DNA of 64,000 nucleotides from Thiodiazotropha sp040506275 (GCA_040506275.1 JBEVXD010000002.1:576914-640913); one strand, 5' to 3'. Shown: positions 44,020 through 54,751, counted from the first letter of the stretch. The notes: generated by a model not told the origin, from the letters alone. Translations and numbers: made by a program.

Positions 44020-45546
44020 ATGACGATGCATAAGACAGATGTTCTTTTGATAGGCGGCGGCATTATGAGCAAGACACTGGCAATGCTTGTGACACAGCTT
44101 GATTCCTCCCGCCATGTCACCGTGGTTGAGCAAGCGGCAACATTAGCCACTGAAAGTACACATGCCTGGAATAATGCAGGTACCGGTCACGCGGGCTACT
44201 GCGAACTCAATTACACTCCACAGCAAAGTAGTGGTGAGATTGCTATCGAAAGAGCGCTGGGGATAAATGCTCGGTTCGAGGAGTCACTACAGTTTTGGAG
44301 CGGTTTGGTTCGCAAGGGTGCACTCTCTAAACCTTCAGCCTTTATCAATCCTGTGCCTCATATGAGCTGGGTGGAGGGAAAAGAGAACGTCAGTTACCTA
44401 AAGAATCGTCAGAAAGCACTGGTAAGCCACCCTTTATTCGAAGAGATGGAATATGCAGATGATCCAGCTAGCTTAATGGAGTGGTTACCACTGATGATGG
44501 CTGATCGTGATATGAGCCAGCCCATGGCTGCGACACGCGTGGCACACGGAACAGACATCAACTTCGGGGAGTTGACCCACTCGATGGGTGAACATTTGGC
44601 GCATGAGGACTCCGTAGACTATTGGCTCTCAACAACGGTGTTGGGATTGAAGAAGGTTGGAGATCGGTGGCATGTAAAAACCAAACACGCGCTTGCAGGA
44701 ACACGAACCATTGAGGCGCGTTTTGTATTTGTTGGTGCGGGTGGCTGTGCATTGTCCCTGATGCAAAAGGCTGGCGTGGATGAGGTTCGAGGTTATGGTG
44801 GTTTCCCTGTTTCAGGTATCTGGCTCGCTAGTGAAAACATAAAAGCAGCGGCGACCCATAACGCCAAGGTGTATGGCATGCCGCCTGTTGGCGCACCACC
44901 AATGTCGGTACCGCATCTCGATACCCGTGTGATTGATGGGCGCCCCGCCCTACTCTTCGGACCCTTTGCCGGTTTCACTACACGCTTTTTGAAAAAGAGT
45001 AGTCTTTTTGATTTGATTAATTCGATTCGATCCCACAATCTCAAACCAATGATGGAGGTAGCAAAAGAGCATTGGGCGTTAACGCGTTATCTCATCAAAG
45101 AGGCAATAAGCTCTGGCGACCAGCGTCTCGAACAGCTACGTACATTTATGCCTTCGGTGCAGCCAGGAGAGTGGCATCTTCGCCCCGCGGGTCAGAGAGT
45201 GCAGATTATCAAACTGGATAAAAAGGGACGAGGAAAATTGCAGTTTGGTACCGAGGTAATCAAGACGGCTGATCGTTCCTTGGCAGCTCTGTTGGGAGCC
45301 TCCCCCGGAGCTTCAGTCAGTGTGTCTGCCATGTTGGATGTAATCGAGAGCTGTCTACCTGAATTGGTTCAAGGTGAGGCAAGACAACGCCTGGAAGAAC
45401 TGATCCCATCCTATGGTCACTCTTTAGATGATGACCTCGACTTGGTTCATGCTGTACGACGTTATACCTTAGAGACACTGGCTCTGAATGAGAGAAAACC
45501 TGCTGAAATTATCGAACAAGATACGTTTTTGAAAACGGGTAGTTGA
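44020..45546 (+). CDS. mqo: malate:quinone oxidoreductase
   Basis: A 508-residue FAD enzyme that oxidises malate to oxaloacetate and passes electrons to quinone at the inner membrane face, in the TCA cycle. Marks: FAD-binding DVLLIGGGIMSKTLAML, family motif STHAWNNAGTGHAGYCELNYTP, VFVGAGGCAL, and the C-terminal FGTEVIKTADRSLAALLGASPGAS. Length fits (about 490-510). The ATG at 44020 is chosen for GGAG 8 bases upstream and the family-type N-terminus; the frame is open further upstream but that part is non-conserved. Confidence 0.92.
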   Translation: MTMHKTDVLLIGGGIMSKTLAMLVTQLDSSRHVTVVEQAATLATESTHAWNNAGTGHAGYCELNYTPQQSSGEIAIERALGINARFEESLQFWSGLVRKGALSKPSAFINPVPHMSWVEGKENVSYLKNRQKALVSHPLFEEMEYADDPASLMEWLPLMMADRDMSQPMAATRVAHGTDINFGELTHSMGEHLAHEDSVDYWLSTTVLGLKKVGDRWHVKTKHALAGTRTIEARFVFVGAGGCALSLMQKAGVDEVRGYGGFPVSGIWLASENIKAAATHNAKVYGMPPVGAPPMSVPHLDTRVIDGRPALLFGPFAGFTTRFLKKSSLFDLINSIRSHNLKPMMEVAKEHWALTRYLIKEAISSGDQRLEQLRTFMPSVQPGEWHLRPAGQRVQIIKLDKKGRGKLQFGTEVIKTADRSLAALLGASPGASVSVSAMLDVIESCLPELVQGEARQRLEELIPSYGHSLDDDLDLVHAVRRYTLETLALNERKPAEIIEQDTFLKTGS

Positions 45547-45810
45547 TTTGATCTGAGTTCGTAACCGTGCAGGCCTGACTCAATAAGAGATATAATTTGT
45601 AATAGTTCAGACCTGATCTGCAGTGCATGTAAATATGCTATTTACATTCTTAATTGAAGATCCACTAAATCGCACTGCCACAATCCTGAAAAAATCATTC
45701 AATTTCATCACGTGCAAAACACACTATTTTTCCGTTGAGCTTTTTGTTGATGAATCAAGCTTTCTCAAGAAAATGATATCCGCAGTAATATTGCATCAGA
45801 GTAGCTAATC

Positions 45811-47445
45811 CTAGATGACTGTGACCCTATCCCTGCCTGCTCGTTTTGCAAGATAAAGTGCCCTGTCAGATCGTTCAAGGATATCGAAATAACTTAGATC
45901 GGTATGCCCTATTCCACTAACACCAATACTGACTGTTAATGCGATTGGTCCACTATTTGTATAGAACGGTTGATCTCTAACATCTTGACAGATTCGTTCT
46001 GCCAACTGACGTGCACCCTCTTTGTTCGTCTCTGGCAAGACCATAACAAACTCTTCACCACCAAAGCGAGCTAGCAGGTCCTCTGTTCTTGTCGAGCTAA
46101 GACAGATATTAGCATTATGTTTCAGTACTTCATCGCCAATGCTGTGTCCGTATGTATCATTGACGACTTTGAAATGGTCAAGATCAATCATGAGTATCGA
46201 ATAGTCCCGATTGAACCTGATAGCCCTTTTGAACTCCATTTCTGCAATTTTATTTAATTCACGACGATTGGAGAGACCTGTTAATTCATCTGTAGTAGCT
46301 TCTTGTAATAATTTAGTTGAGGTGGTTTTTTTCTGTATACCAATATTGGCTAGTACGCCGCTGAAGAGTCCGGTAGCTGTGAGCAGAAATAGACATATGA
46401 TTGTAGATATATATCTAGGTATTGTAGAGAGTTCACTAATGAGCTGATTTGAAAGATGTGAGACATAGACCCAATAGCGATCCTGAGATTGTGGTAGAGC
46501 GGCATCCGGGCTAATTTCTATATTCTCTACTGTTCCGATATAGGTTCGGTTCAATGGATAGGCTCTTTGAAATATATACTCACCGTTTTTGGTGGTCACT
46601 GATCCACCATTTGTACTTTTTTGTACTGCACTCCATACCTCAGGCTGCTCAGTTCCAAATGTCTCCTTGCTACCGAACATAAAGCCCCAAAGCTTTTTTT
46701 CATCTGCACCCATGAGCCAATACCCATCACTGTTGAGCATGGATATTTCACCGAGTAGATTTTTAAAGATAGCATTGATTTTTTCGAGCAGTTCTGTAGG
46801 GGTGTAATTAATAACCAGAATCCCTTGTTTTTTTCCATAGCCATCGTATACAGGCGTAGCAAATCGGATAGTAGGTATAAACGGAACGTCGATAACGCCT
46901 TGATCTACATTCAAGTCTAGAGGTGAAATATAGATATCACCCTGATTTAGATTTATTGACTGTTTAAAGTAGTATCTGTCACTCTTATCTTGAAGATTGT
47001 GCTTGGGAACAATCTCAGGCTCATCGATTTTTTTATTTACCCTGACGATTTCTTTACCATTAATATCAATTAAGCGGATTTGATTGTAGTTTGTTTTGCG
47101 ACGTATAAAGAGCGAAAACTCTCGGCTTACTTGAACCCAATTAAGAGTTTTATCATTATGAAGAAACTTTCTCAGTGTCTCACCTTCTGATAGTAAGAAT
47201 AAATCGGTCAACTTGTCCTTAAATAATACTGAAGTAAAATCGCTAGCTCTCTTTAAAGCAGATTCTTCACGATATTTTAAAGTCTGTTGCTCATACTTTT
47301 GAGTTTGCTTGCTAAAAATATAGAAAATCGTACAGAAAAGCAGGGAGACTGGAATAAATATCTTTAAAAAATAGAAGATGTACGCTTTTGTCATTGCGAA
47401 CTTTGTACCAAAATCTAACTTTAAATCACTTGCTGGTTTAAACAC
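45811..47445 (-). CDS. membrane-bound diguanylate cyclase with dCache-like sensor
   Basis: A 544-residue GGDEF protein making cyclic di-GMP. N-terminal helix (about 20-42), a 280-residue periplasmic sensor of Cache type (RLIDINGKEIVRV, SPLDLNVDQGVI), a second helix (about 340-365), then GGDEF. The active site is GGEEF; DLDHFKVVNDTYGH is intact, and the inhibitory I-site RTED lies five residues before the GGEEF. So it should be active and feedback-inhibited. It begins 1 base after a small unknown gene, in the same direction. Confidence 0.88.
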   Translation of the reverse strand: MFKPASDLKLDFGTKFAMTKAYIFYFLKIFIPVSLLFCTIFYIFSKQTQKYEQQTLKYREESALKRASDFTSVLFKDKLTDLFLLSEGETLRKFLHNDKTLNWVQVSREFSLFIRRKTNYNQIRLIDINGKEIVRVNKKIDEPEIVPKHNLQDKSDRYYFKQSINLNQGDIYISPLDLNVDQGVIDVPFIPTIRFATPVYDGYGKKQGILVINYTPTELLEKINAIFKNLLGEISMLNSDGYWLMGADEKKLWGFMFGSKETFGTEQPEVWSAVQKSTNGGSVTTKNGEYIFQRAYPLNRTYIGTVENIEISPDAALPQSQDRYWVYVSHLSNQLISELSTIPRYISTIICLFLLTATGLFSGVLANIGIQKKTTSTKLLQEATTDELTGLSNRRELNKIAEMEFKRAIRFNRDYSILMIDLDHFKVVNDTYGHSIGDEVLKHNANICLSSTRTEDLLARFGGEEFVMVLPETNKEGARQLAERICQDVRDQPFYTNSGPIALTVSIGVSGIGHTDLSYFDILERSDRALYLAKRAGRDRVTVI

Positions 47446-47446
47446 T

Positions 47447-47932
47447 TTAAGATGCCGCTCTTAATGCGATCGTTCCAGGTAAAAGCTGATCTTTGTACAA
47501 TGCCTTAAATTCAGGTAGTCCTATATCACGCTGATATCTGGTGCAGTAGTCAGCGTATAGTTTTAACCCGTACCAAAAAGGGAAACCTCCTACCATCACT
47601 GTCGAGATACTCATATTAAAACCTTCAGTATGGGCAGCCCGATTGGAGAGATATTGATCTCTGCCAATCTCAGCAGGAAAATCAAAATTTATAGATGAGG
47701 GGGTTGTCCTGAATAATCGAGCGGATGATTGCCAGTTGTTTGTTGATAAAGCAACTGAATATGCAATATTAATAGAAGATTTAGCCACTGCAGTAGCTTG
47801 AAACAGGTTCTGAAGCTTCTTCACACTCCTTTGATGCTTCGTCGTAACCTGCAATGCAGTCGGTAGACCTATAGTCTGCATAGGGTTGAAGCACATTATA
47901 ATGTGTCTGATAAATCTCACAATGACAGTCAA
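47447..47932 (-). CDS. unknown 161-residue protein upstream of the GGDEF gene
   Basis: Family not recognised. The first 45 residues are basic; the rest contains a hydrophobic/aromatic stretch MVGGFPFWYGLKLYADY. It lies one base from the GGDEF start, which suggests cotranscription. The true start may be a later ATG (47881). Moderate support from position only. Confidence 0.5.
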   Translation of the reverse strand: MTVIVRFIRHIIMCFNPMQTIGLPTALQVTTKHQRSVKKLQNLFQATAVAKSSINIAYSVALSTNNWQSSARLFRTTPSSINFDFPAEIGRDQYLSNRAAHTEGFNMSISTVMVGGFPFWYGLKLYADYCTRYQRDIGLPEFKALYKDQLLPGTIALRAAS

Positions 47933-48104
47933 ATCAAAATACCTGCGGTTAACACCTCCATGTTTATTTAAAGATAAATGTTACTCAGTCGGCAAAAAAT
48001 CATCTGTGTAGGATTAACACCTATATATTATTGATAATGGGGATAGATAATCACAAATTAGAGACATCTGCATGATTATGAACAATCAGTATGCAAATTC
48101 TCTC

Positions 48105-48965
48105 TTATGCTCGTTTTTGATCAGTAGATGCCAAGAACATACTCATGGTGTCGAGTGATACTCTCAGCATCTCATCTTTATGTGAGGTAACTATTTCTGG
48201 ACTAAGCCCAGTAGAGTCCCATATATTTGGTTCAATTGCCCATAGCATCTCATCCACAGACAAGCCTGACATTTCTCCACGTGCGATCGCCAGAGCTATG
48301 TGGACAATGGCCACATCAAGTTTGAAAGTGGTGGCATATGAAGGGGTATGGTGGTTTTGGGCTACAGATACCAAGCTGTCAGGTAGATGCCACATTTTCA
48401 TCAGCGCTGCACCGACATCCATGTGATTGAATCCTAAAATCCGCTCTTCAACTTCAGCGAGGACCCACTCATCACCACCTGTAATTTCCAAAATCTCTGT
48501 GGCTTTCTCGGGAATAGTAAGATAGATAGCCAAGCGTCCTACATCGTGGAGCATACCAGCCACAAACAATCGCTCACTATGCATTACACTACTGTATCTT
48601 GCTAACATCTGTGACATGACACCGGTTGTAATTCCATGGCGCCAGAAGTCATCCATATTGACTAAATTCTCTGAGATACCAGTAAATGACCTAACTGCAA
48701 TTGTTGCAGAAACCAGGTTTCTAAGTTCATGTGTACCTGCGATTGTAACTGCTCTTGAGATTGTATCGACTGTTGATCTCAGGCCATAAAAGGGGCTGTT
48801 TACTAGCCTCAAGAGTCTGGCAGAAATATCTGTATCGGCAGAGATAATATCTGCAAGTTTCTCAGAAGAGCAGTTAGGTTGCTCCATCATCTGGTTAACT
48901 TGAATAAATACTTCGGGGAGAGATACCAATTTATCGATATCTTTTACAAGTTCTTCTGGTGACAT
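48105..48965 (-). CDS. HDOD domain protein
   Basis: A 286-residue single HDOD-domain signalling protein: LPSLPEV-like start (VSLPEVFIQVNQMM), ISADTDISARLLRLVNSPFYG, and the HD-type LHDVGRLA near residue 136. HDOD proteins relay signals in motility and c-di-GMP circuits, usually without hydrolase activity. It is encoded near a GGDEF gene on the same strand (172-base gap). Confidence 0.85.
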   Translation of the reverse strand: MSPEELVKDIDKLVSLPEVFIQVNQMMEQPNCSSEKLADIISADTDISARLLRLVNSPFYGLRSTVDTISRAVTIAGTHELRNLVSATIAVRSFTGISENLVNMDDFWRHGITTGVMSQMLARYSSVMHSERLFVAGMLHDVGRLAIYLTIPEKATEILEITGGDEWVLAEVEERILGFNHMDVGAALMKMWHLPDSLVSVAQNHHTPSYATTFKLDVAIVHIALAIARGEMSGLSVDEMLWAIEPNIWDSTGLSPEIVTSHKDEMLRVSLDTMSMFLASTDQKRA

Positions 48966-49841
48966 GAAAATAAAACGCCCTAATGATTAATCCTCGCAAA
49001 TAGAGACGAGGGTTCTATGATCTTAACTATGTCGTTTATTGCTATCACGCAAAGGTGATAACCAATCCTTAGGATGAATTATTCGTACTCCTTTTGAGGT
49101 AGCGAATGTAACAACATCTCAAGTGCAAAGGTAATCACTTAATTAAATTGATAAGAAAAATATGAACGGGTTCTCATTTTTTGAATTGATGTATCTTTTT
49201 TTTTTAGAATTATTCTAAATATAAATATTTTAGTTCCAGAAGTTCTTTGATGAACACCTTGAGATATCAATGTCCATAACTATGTTAGATGATTATGTTA
49301 TGTGAAGTCATGATATCAGGTAGGACCTAACTGTTTTCCATATTTCTTATGCCTACGTCCACTCACATTGATCTCTGTAGACTAAACTAGAATTATGCGA
49401 AAAATTCAAAAATACTCTAACGCTGAAGTTTCTCCATATCATCAAACCTAAATACTTTTTATGATAGGCGTCACTATTAATAATTTATTAGAAGAAATAG
49501 AGATCATGAATCACTTTGTTGATTAGGATCAATAGTTAGATTTTGATTGTTGGTAAATTGTGATACTTTTCTTAATGAGCCAACACATCGCTTTGACTAT
49601 GTAATAATTCCTATATCTAGAATCTTTCTAAATTCCAGGTAACTCTTTATTTGTAGGTATTGATTGCTTACTGGTTTTTATCTTATATCCACATGGAATG
49701 TGACTAAACCGAATTACAGAGGTTTCACCTTCATGAGTCACACCCTCCATCACAATGTTTTGTCTGCAATTGTTGCTATGCAATCTCTTTGTGCTTGTCA
49801 TTAACGTATATCCATAAAACCTAGTAGACAAAATAAATTTA
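48966..49841. other. long AT-rich intergenic region
   Basis: About 875 bases with poly-T and A/T runs (for example 49197-49205) and no supported gene. Confidence 0.45.
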
Positions 49842-50114
49842 ATGCCAGTTAACAAACAACAGATTAAAGAGTATTGTAGAAAGAGGTATGTGATACCTGC
49901 CCGTCATCGTGGTGAATCTCATGTAACTATAAGATCAGCAGATGTATTAGAAGCTTTTGGATTGACATCTGATAATACTATTGTCTGTGATGCTTTATGG
50001 TCTAACGAGTTTGAGAATGAGAACTATCTGTTTAGGGTTTCTAATACCTGCCGGAATCAAAGTAAAGTATCAGTTATGGTCTACCAAGTATTAGAATTAG
50101 AAAATGATGACTAA
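49842..50114 (+). CDS. small hypothetical protein (90 residues)
   Basis: Family not recognised. Basic start, then a compact mixed sequence with two cysteines (IVCDALW, SNTCRNQ). No clear ribosome binding site. It may be a real small gene or chance; isolated between long non-coding stretches. Confidence 0.4.
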   Translation: MPVNKQQIKEYCRKRYVIPARHRGESHVTIRSADVLEAFGLTSDNTIVCDALWSNEFENENYLFRVSNTCRNQSKVSVMVYQVLELENDD

Positions 50115-50400
50115 TGTTGTATAGGTTCGACTAATCTCAAGCGATGGATTTCAGGTCTTCGCAAAACTACTATTTAATTATTGTTTTTCTCACTTCTCTA
50201 TCGATGCATTTCCTTTGCTCCAGGAGCATGTGTAAACGCCCCTCTCCGTGTCCCAAGCAGTTGGTGGCCAAACTGAGTCTTGTTGATTCCTTATGATTCC
50301 CGGCCAGATACCAGACACTTCATCTTTGTCTTCAAAGTCCGTTGGCAATCCAGGTAATTGTTAATTTCCATTCGTATCAATAGCGTGTGCTCATTCATTA

Positions 50401-51456
50401 TCATATCTCACGTCCGAAATCATGAATAATCCGCTCAATCTCATCACGTGCAAATCGAGCTACTTTCTGCTGAGCATCTCGTTGTACTTGTGTTGATGCA
50501 TCGAATCTTCCCAAGATAATAATGTTCTCATCATTCAACAGATTTGCAGGCCCCGTATAGTTAAATGACCCTGCAATTACAACCTGGTCATCGAGCACCA
50601 TCAGCTTATGATGCACCTTTCCGAGCCCGTTTTTATTCCCCGCTGCAAAAAGCTTTGCCCCTTGATTGGCTAGAGTCCTTACCGGCGACCAATCCTGCGC
50701 GCCTTGTCTACTGTCAAAAACACCCTGGATCGGCATGCTAACATCCACAAGGCGCAACATGGTATCGTCGATCCCAGAGCTTTTTGCAAAGGTGAATATT
50801 GCAAAATCGATCCGTTCTCTTGCCTTCATCATCTGCTTCATGATCTCCATTTCTGGATTGTGATCAGGTGCGAACAGTATTTTGATCGGGATGTCAGAGA
50901 CTGAGAGTTCTTTCGGATGGGGATCATGTCCTTCATTGCGTCGTCCAAACCTTCCTTCCTGGATCTCTTTGAACTCTCGAGCATAGATTTTTGCTACTTT
51001 CTGATCTTCGACGATCACGATATGGTTCAGATTTTTGCCTGTACCAGTAGGGGTGAAATTGGTAGAACCAGTCAGAACGGCTTTCCGGTCCCGTACAATG
51101 AATTTCTGATGGAAGATGTTAGCGTTGTAGTCGACCTTAATGTCGATGTTACATCGTAATATGGCATCGTGAACCTCTCGGTTTGGCTCATTCTTGCCAC
51201 CTGGGGTCCAGGGATCGGCTTTGGGGGGTGTGCGTTTCAGGTAACTCTGTTCGATGACCAGTTTAACGAGTACCTTTCGCTGACGTGCTGCAATGATAGC
51301 CCTGGCGATAGGCTCGCTTTCAAGTTCCTGCACAGCAATCTCAAGACGTTTCTGTGCCTGATCGATGAAGTCGATAATCACCCTCTCAAGGTTGTCTGGT
51401 GCCCCATGGGCCTGCGGCCCAGCATAGAAGGCGACCTGTCCGACCCGAATACCCAT
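50401..51456 (-). CDS. phospholipase D-like protein with two HKD motifs
   Basis: A 351-residue PLD-superfamily protein. Motif 1 is HQKFIVRD followed by GSTNFTPTG, motif 2 is HHKLMVLDD followed by GSFNYTG, so both halves of the active site are present. No signal peptide, so a cytoplasmic nuclease or phospholipid enzyme. Most similar in layout to FAM83/nuclease-like PLDs. Stands alone. Confidence 0.82.
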   Translation of the reverse strand: MGIRVGQVAFYAGPQAHGAPDNLERVIIDFIDQAQKRLEIAVQELESEPIARAIIAARQRKVLVKLVIEQSYLKRTPPKADPWTPGGKNEPNREVHDAILRCNIDIKVDYNANIFHQKFIVRDRKAVLTGSTNFTPTGTGKNLNHIVIVEDQKVAKIYAREFKEIQEGRFGRRNEGHDPHPKELSVSDIPIKILFAPDHNPEMEIMKQMMKARERIDFAIFTFAKSSGIDDTMLRLVDVSMPIQGVFDSRQGAQDWSPVRTLANQGAKLFAAGNKNGLGKVHHKLMVLDDQVVIAGSFNYTGPANLLNDENIIILGRFDASTQVQRDAQQKVARFARDEIERIIHDFGREI

Positions 51457-51659
51457 GGGTCTATCTCCTCTTTATCAGGTGTTATTTACCCTGTCACATC
51501 CCGTTCAATTGATGAGCTTAGTACATTTCGTGCGAAACTCAACACCGTGTAAATATTGAACTGAAATATTTTTTAAGTGATTGATATTATGATGAATAGT
51601 TATTACCAACCGATGACAGACGGGTTGATATAAGTTATTGTGGAAATAACTGAATGGGG

Positions 51660-51925
51660 TTAGAAGATTTGTGAAGAAGAAATTAATAGATGATGGATAT
51701 CAAGCACTAATATCTTGCTTAGATTGATGAATAGCCTCTCTTCCATATCAGAAGCATTTAATGGTCGTGATAGTAAATATCCTTGACCAATGTGACATCC
51801 TTCAGCGACTAGGATCAGTTGTCGTTTTTCAGTCTCTATGCCCTCAGCGAGAACCTCTAGAGACAGACTCTTTCCTGATGTATTAATTGCCTTGGTTATG
51901 GGAATGTCAGAAAGGAATGGTTAAT
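51660..51925 (-). pseudogene. C-terminal remnant of an EAL-domain phosphodiesterase
   Basis: Reading leftwards: SDIPITKAINTSGKSL, LEVLAEGIETEKR and EGCHIGQGYLLSRPL form the last third of an EAL domain, to a TAA at 51660-51662. Upstream, an in-frame stop near 51926 closes the frame and no N-terminal half or start is present. Confidence 0.75.
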
Positions 51926-52048
51926 AAGTTCCGTTGGGCCAGATCTTTAGATCTTTGCGTATCAAGAACTTGTTATCTGTATTCTGGTTGATTAAGCGTT
52001 TTTCTTTTATAGAATAGTCAATCGATGAACACAATGGCCCTTCATTAA

Positions 52049-52864
52049 CTACTCAACGTCAATGTTCGCTAAAACCACTTTGATTGCATCTACCACTTGT
52101 TCCGATTTTCTTACATCAAGTGCATCACGATGTGGTGAGGTGAATTGACCTACATCGTTATCGAAATAGGCTCCTGAAGCATTCTCGAATTCACTGGACA
52201 GTACAGCACGTATAAGAATATCCATACCGATACGAATATCCTTGCCATCCATGCCAAAGCCCTCTTTTACCATCTTGGTTGCAAGCAACGATCCTGGGTT
52301 GACTGCGACAAAGAGCGGGCCCTTATCCTTCTGAGAAAGCGCCATAGTGCGTGACCACATGGTTAGGGCCAGTTTACTTTGTGCATAAGCGTTTAAGTCA
52401 TCTGCAATCATGCGTCGACCCGCCAGGGCCTCCAGGTCAACTGGCGACTGTGCTGCTGAAGAGAGATTCACCACACGGGCCGTAGGTCCAAGTAGTGGCA
52501 GCAGTCGCTGGGTTAATAAATAGGGGGCTAAGGTATTGACTGCAAACCTAATGTCGAAGCCGTCGCTAGTAACCGTATCGTTGGTACGCAAGATCCCTGC
52601 GTTGTTGATCAGGACATCGAGTCGACTGTGGCGTTCGCAAATTGCTTGCGCGAGTCTCTCCACCTCTGCCATGCGGGACAGGTCGGCCAGGTAGCTTTCA
52701 ACCTGCCCACTACCCGATGACTCAGAGAGCATTTTTTCCGCCGCCGCCAATTTTGTTGGGTTGCGCCCGTGTAGCAAAACCTGGTGTCCCTGGGAGTAGA
52801 ACTCCTTGGCCGTTTCAAGCCCTATACCGTCAGTGGAACCGGTAATCAGTATGGTCTTTGGCAT
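52049..52864 (-). CDS. short-chain dehydrogenase/reductase
   Basis: A 271-residue SDR: cofactor motif TGSTDGIG, HGRNP suggesting NADP preference, NNAG, catalytic Ser in NLSSAAQ and YAQSK. Resembles retinol-dehydrogenase/WWOX-like SDRs. GAGGAG lies before the ATG. Last gene of a minus-strand redox set (12 bases after the luciferase-like gene). Confidence 0.85.
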   Translation of the reverse strand: MPKTILITGSTDGIGLETAKEFYSQGHQVLLHGRNPTKLAAAEKMLSESSGSGQVESYLADLSRMAEVERLAQAICERHSRLDVLINNAGILRTNDTVTSDGFDIRFAVNTLAPYLLTQRLLPLLGPTARVVNLSSAAQSPVDLEALAGRRMIADDLNAYAQSKLALTMWSRTMALSQKDKGPLFVAVNPGSLLATKMVKEGFGMDGKDIRIGMDILIRAVLSSEFENASGAYFDNDVGQFTSPHRDALDVRKSEQVVDAIKVVLANIDVE

Positions 52865-52876
52865 AATCTTATCTCC

Positions 52877-53848
52877 TCACCCTGGGAAGTCTGGTAATAG
52901 CTCATCTGCAACACGTTGTAGCGTAGATTCGATATCGGCCTGATTAAAGCGTAGGTTCAGAGCAACGTGATTAACACCGATCTCTTCCAGGGATTTCAGA
53001 TATGAACGTAAGTGATTTATTCCAGAGCGGAAGCCCAGATGGATAGGCTGAGGTGGTGCATCCGGGTCTTCCACCAGATCCACGTATAGTGATTGTACTG
53101 CGGGTTTAGCCGGGCCACCAACGGCCTCAATACGCCCCCGCCAACCATTGATGATATGCGTCTGAGATCCAATTGGGCGTGGATAGGTTATCCAGCCTTC
53201 GCCATTTCGTGCGATCCAATCAGGGTCCTGCTGGCTACCTCCAGTGATCAGCATTGGCAGTTTTCCCGATACGGGTTTTGGTAACATATCCATACCACCT
53301 TTAGGACTGCCATAGCCGTTTTTAAAATCTGGGCACTGCTCCCACATGCGTTGGATATATTCAAAGCTTTCGCGAAAACGGTCTCCACGATCATCAAATG
53401 TCAGATTGAGAGCAGGATACTCTTCCGGACGATCACCAGAAGCGACACCCAGGATGAGCCGCCCTCCTGACAGTACATCTATACTTGCCGCTGCTTTGGC
53501 AACACTGGCCGGGTGACGGAGTGGTAAAACAATACTGGCGACTCCCAATGCTATTTGATTTGTCTGGCCAGCCAACAGTCCAAGATAGACGAAAGGATCG
53601 TAGATCTGACCAGCATCCCCGAATGAGGGTACATTGAATGGTACATCACGCAGCCAAACAGCGGAGAAACCGAGCACCTCGGCCAGACGCACCCGTTCAA
53701 TGTGACGAGTCATCGATGGCACCGGCCCATGTGGATAGGCCTCCAGTGGCACCACGAGTCCAAGGGTCAACCTGTTAATGTGGAAAACTGTGTTGTATCC
53801 ACGGTTGATGGATTGGAATTGCTCTTTTTCGACATGCTTTAGCATCAT
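52877..53848 (-). CDS. luciferase-like (LLM class) flavin oxidoreductase
   Basis: A 323-residue LLM-fold flavoprotein: TRHIERVRLAEVLGFSAVWLRDVPF, ALGVASIVLPLRHPASVAKAA, SGGRLILGVASGDRPEEY. The last motif is typical of the group that uses FMN or F420-like flavins. Possibly an FMN-dependent monooxygenase. In operon with the cupin (21-base gap) and SDR genes. Confidence 0.85.
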   Translation of the reverse strand: MMLKHVEKEQFQSINRGYNTVFHINRLTLGLVVPLEAYPHGPVPSMTRHIERVRLAEVLGFSAVWLRDVPFNVPSFGDAGQIYDPFVYLGLLAGQTNQIALGVASIVLPLRHPASVAKAAASIDVLSGGRLILGVASGDRPEEYPALNLTFDDRGDRFRESFEYIQRMWEQCPDFKNGYGSPKGGMDMLPKPVSGKLPMLITGGSQQDPDWIARNGEGWITYPRPIGSQTHIINGWRGRIEAVGGPAKPAVQSLYVDLVEDPDAPPQPIHLGFRSGINHLRSYLKSLEEIGVNHVALNLRFNQADIESTLQRVADELLPDFPG

Positions 53849-53869
53849 TATCTTCCTGTTCCAACATTG

Positions 53870-54751
53870 CTACTTTTTGAGTTGGGATTGTATAACCTTA
53901 AACTTGCCATTCGTGCGTACGTAGAGCGTGCTTTCTTCATCCACCTGTGATGAAACAGAATGCACAGATTCTCCTTCAGAGCTGAAATAGCTACCCGACA
54001 TCAAAGTCTTGCTGTCAACTTTACTCACTTGGTAATGCAGCTGACCTTTGGCAACTACAGCGCGGAAGGTTGAACCGTGAGTATGTATCTTTCCAGTAAA
54101 TCCGGCAGGAAGCTTAATTAGGGATCCATTCAATTGATCTCCTTGCGGAATACCCCAGAGAAAGGCCACCTTTGGTTGATCGGCGGAGGTTGATGCTCCC
54201 GGCTGATCACCCCATTTTGTGTTGGATGTTTCCAGCCATACTATGTTTGATGCATCCACGTTAACTGGCCTTTCCCCGCTATCAAATGCCTTCTCAGTCG
54301 GAAGTACAAGATAGGGTCCGCTCTCAATCTCTATGTACGCTACGTTGGTACTGTCCTTGGCCGCGGTAATGTGTACCTCTCCTTTTGGCTGCGTCCAGAA
54401 TGACCCCGTTGGCATCCACATATCAGCAGCACTGGGATCATCATTATGAATAAGGCCGTTGATAACGATGCCGCGGTAAGAGACATTGTGAATATGTGGA
54501 GGTGACGAGAATCCTTGCGCAAACTTCACCAGAAAGCCTGTAGGCACAGAACCCTTGCGATCACCCCAAAGCGTACCAGCCATCGGGCTCTTGTCACCAC
54601 GTGCTGGGTTGAGCGGTTCCCATTTGACCTCGGAAGCTAAGATGACTTCTTTGATTGGACCGGCTGCGACCTGCATGCTTGAACAGACCGAAAATACGAC
54701 ATATACAAGCGCAAGTGATAGAAACGTTCTTAAATATCTTATAATTCTCAT
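53870..54751 (-). CDS. secreted DUF4437 bicupin protein
   Basis: About 293 residues from the ATG at 54751 (GGAG 6 bases upstream; the ATG at 54763 overlaps that site). Signal peptide LRTFLSLALVYVVFSVCSS. Two cupin halves: PPHIHNVSYRGIVINGL in the first and GKIHTHGSTFRAVVAKGQLHY in the second, each with His residues able to bind a metal. DUF4437 proteins are of unknown function. First of the cupin-LLM-SDR group. Confidence 0.8.
   Translation of the reverse strand: MRIIRYLRTFLSLALVYVVFSVCSSMQVAAGPIKEVILASEVKWEPLNPARGDKSPMAGTLWGDRKGSVPTGFLVKFAQGFSSPPHIHNVSYRGIVINGLIHNDDPSAADMWMPTGSFWTQPKGEVHITAAKDSTNVAYIEIESGPYLVLPTEKAFDSGERPVNVDASNIVWLETSNTKWGDQPGASTSADQPKVAFLWGIPQGDQLNGSLIKLPAGFTGKIHTHGSTFRAVVAKGQLHYQVSKVDSKTLMSGSYFSSEGESVHSVSSQVDEESTLYVRTNGKFKVIQSQLKK

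Noticed and set aside
45623..45808. 61-codon plus-strand frame after mqo
   Set aside because: AT-rich, no binding site, no family; likely chance.
49628..49855. 75-codon minus-strand frame
   Set aside because: No ribosome binding site, no recognised motif, overlaps the next gene's start.
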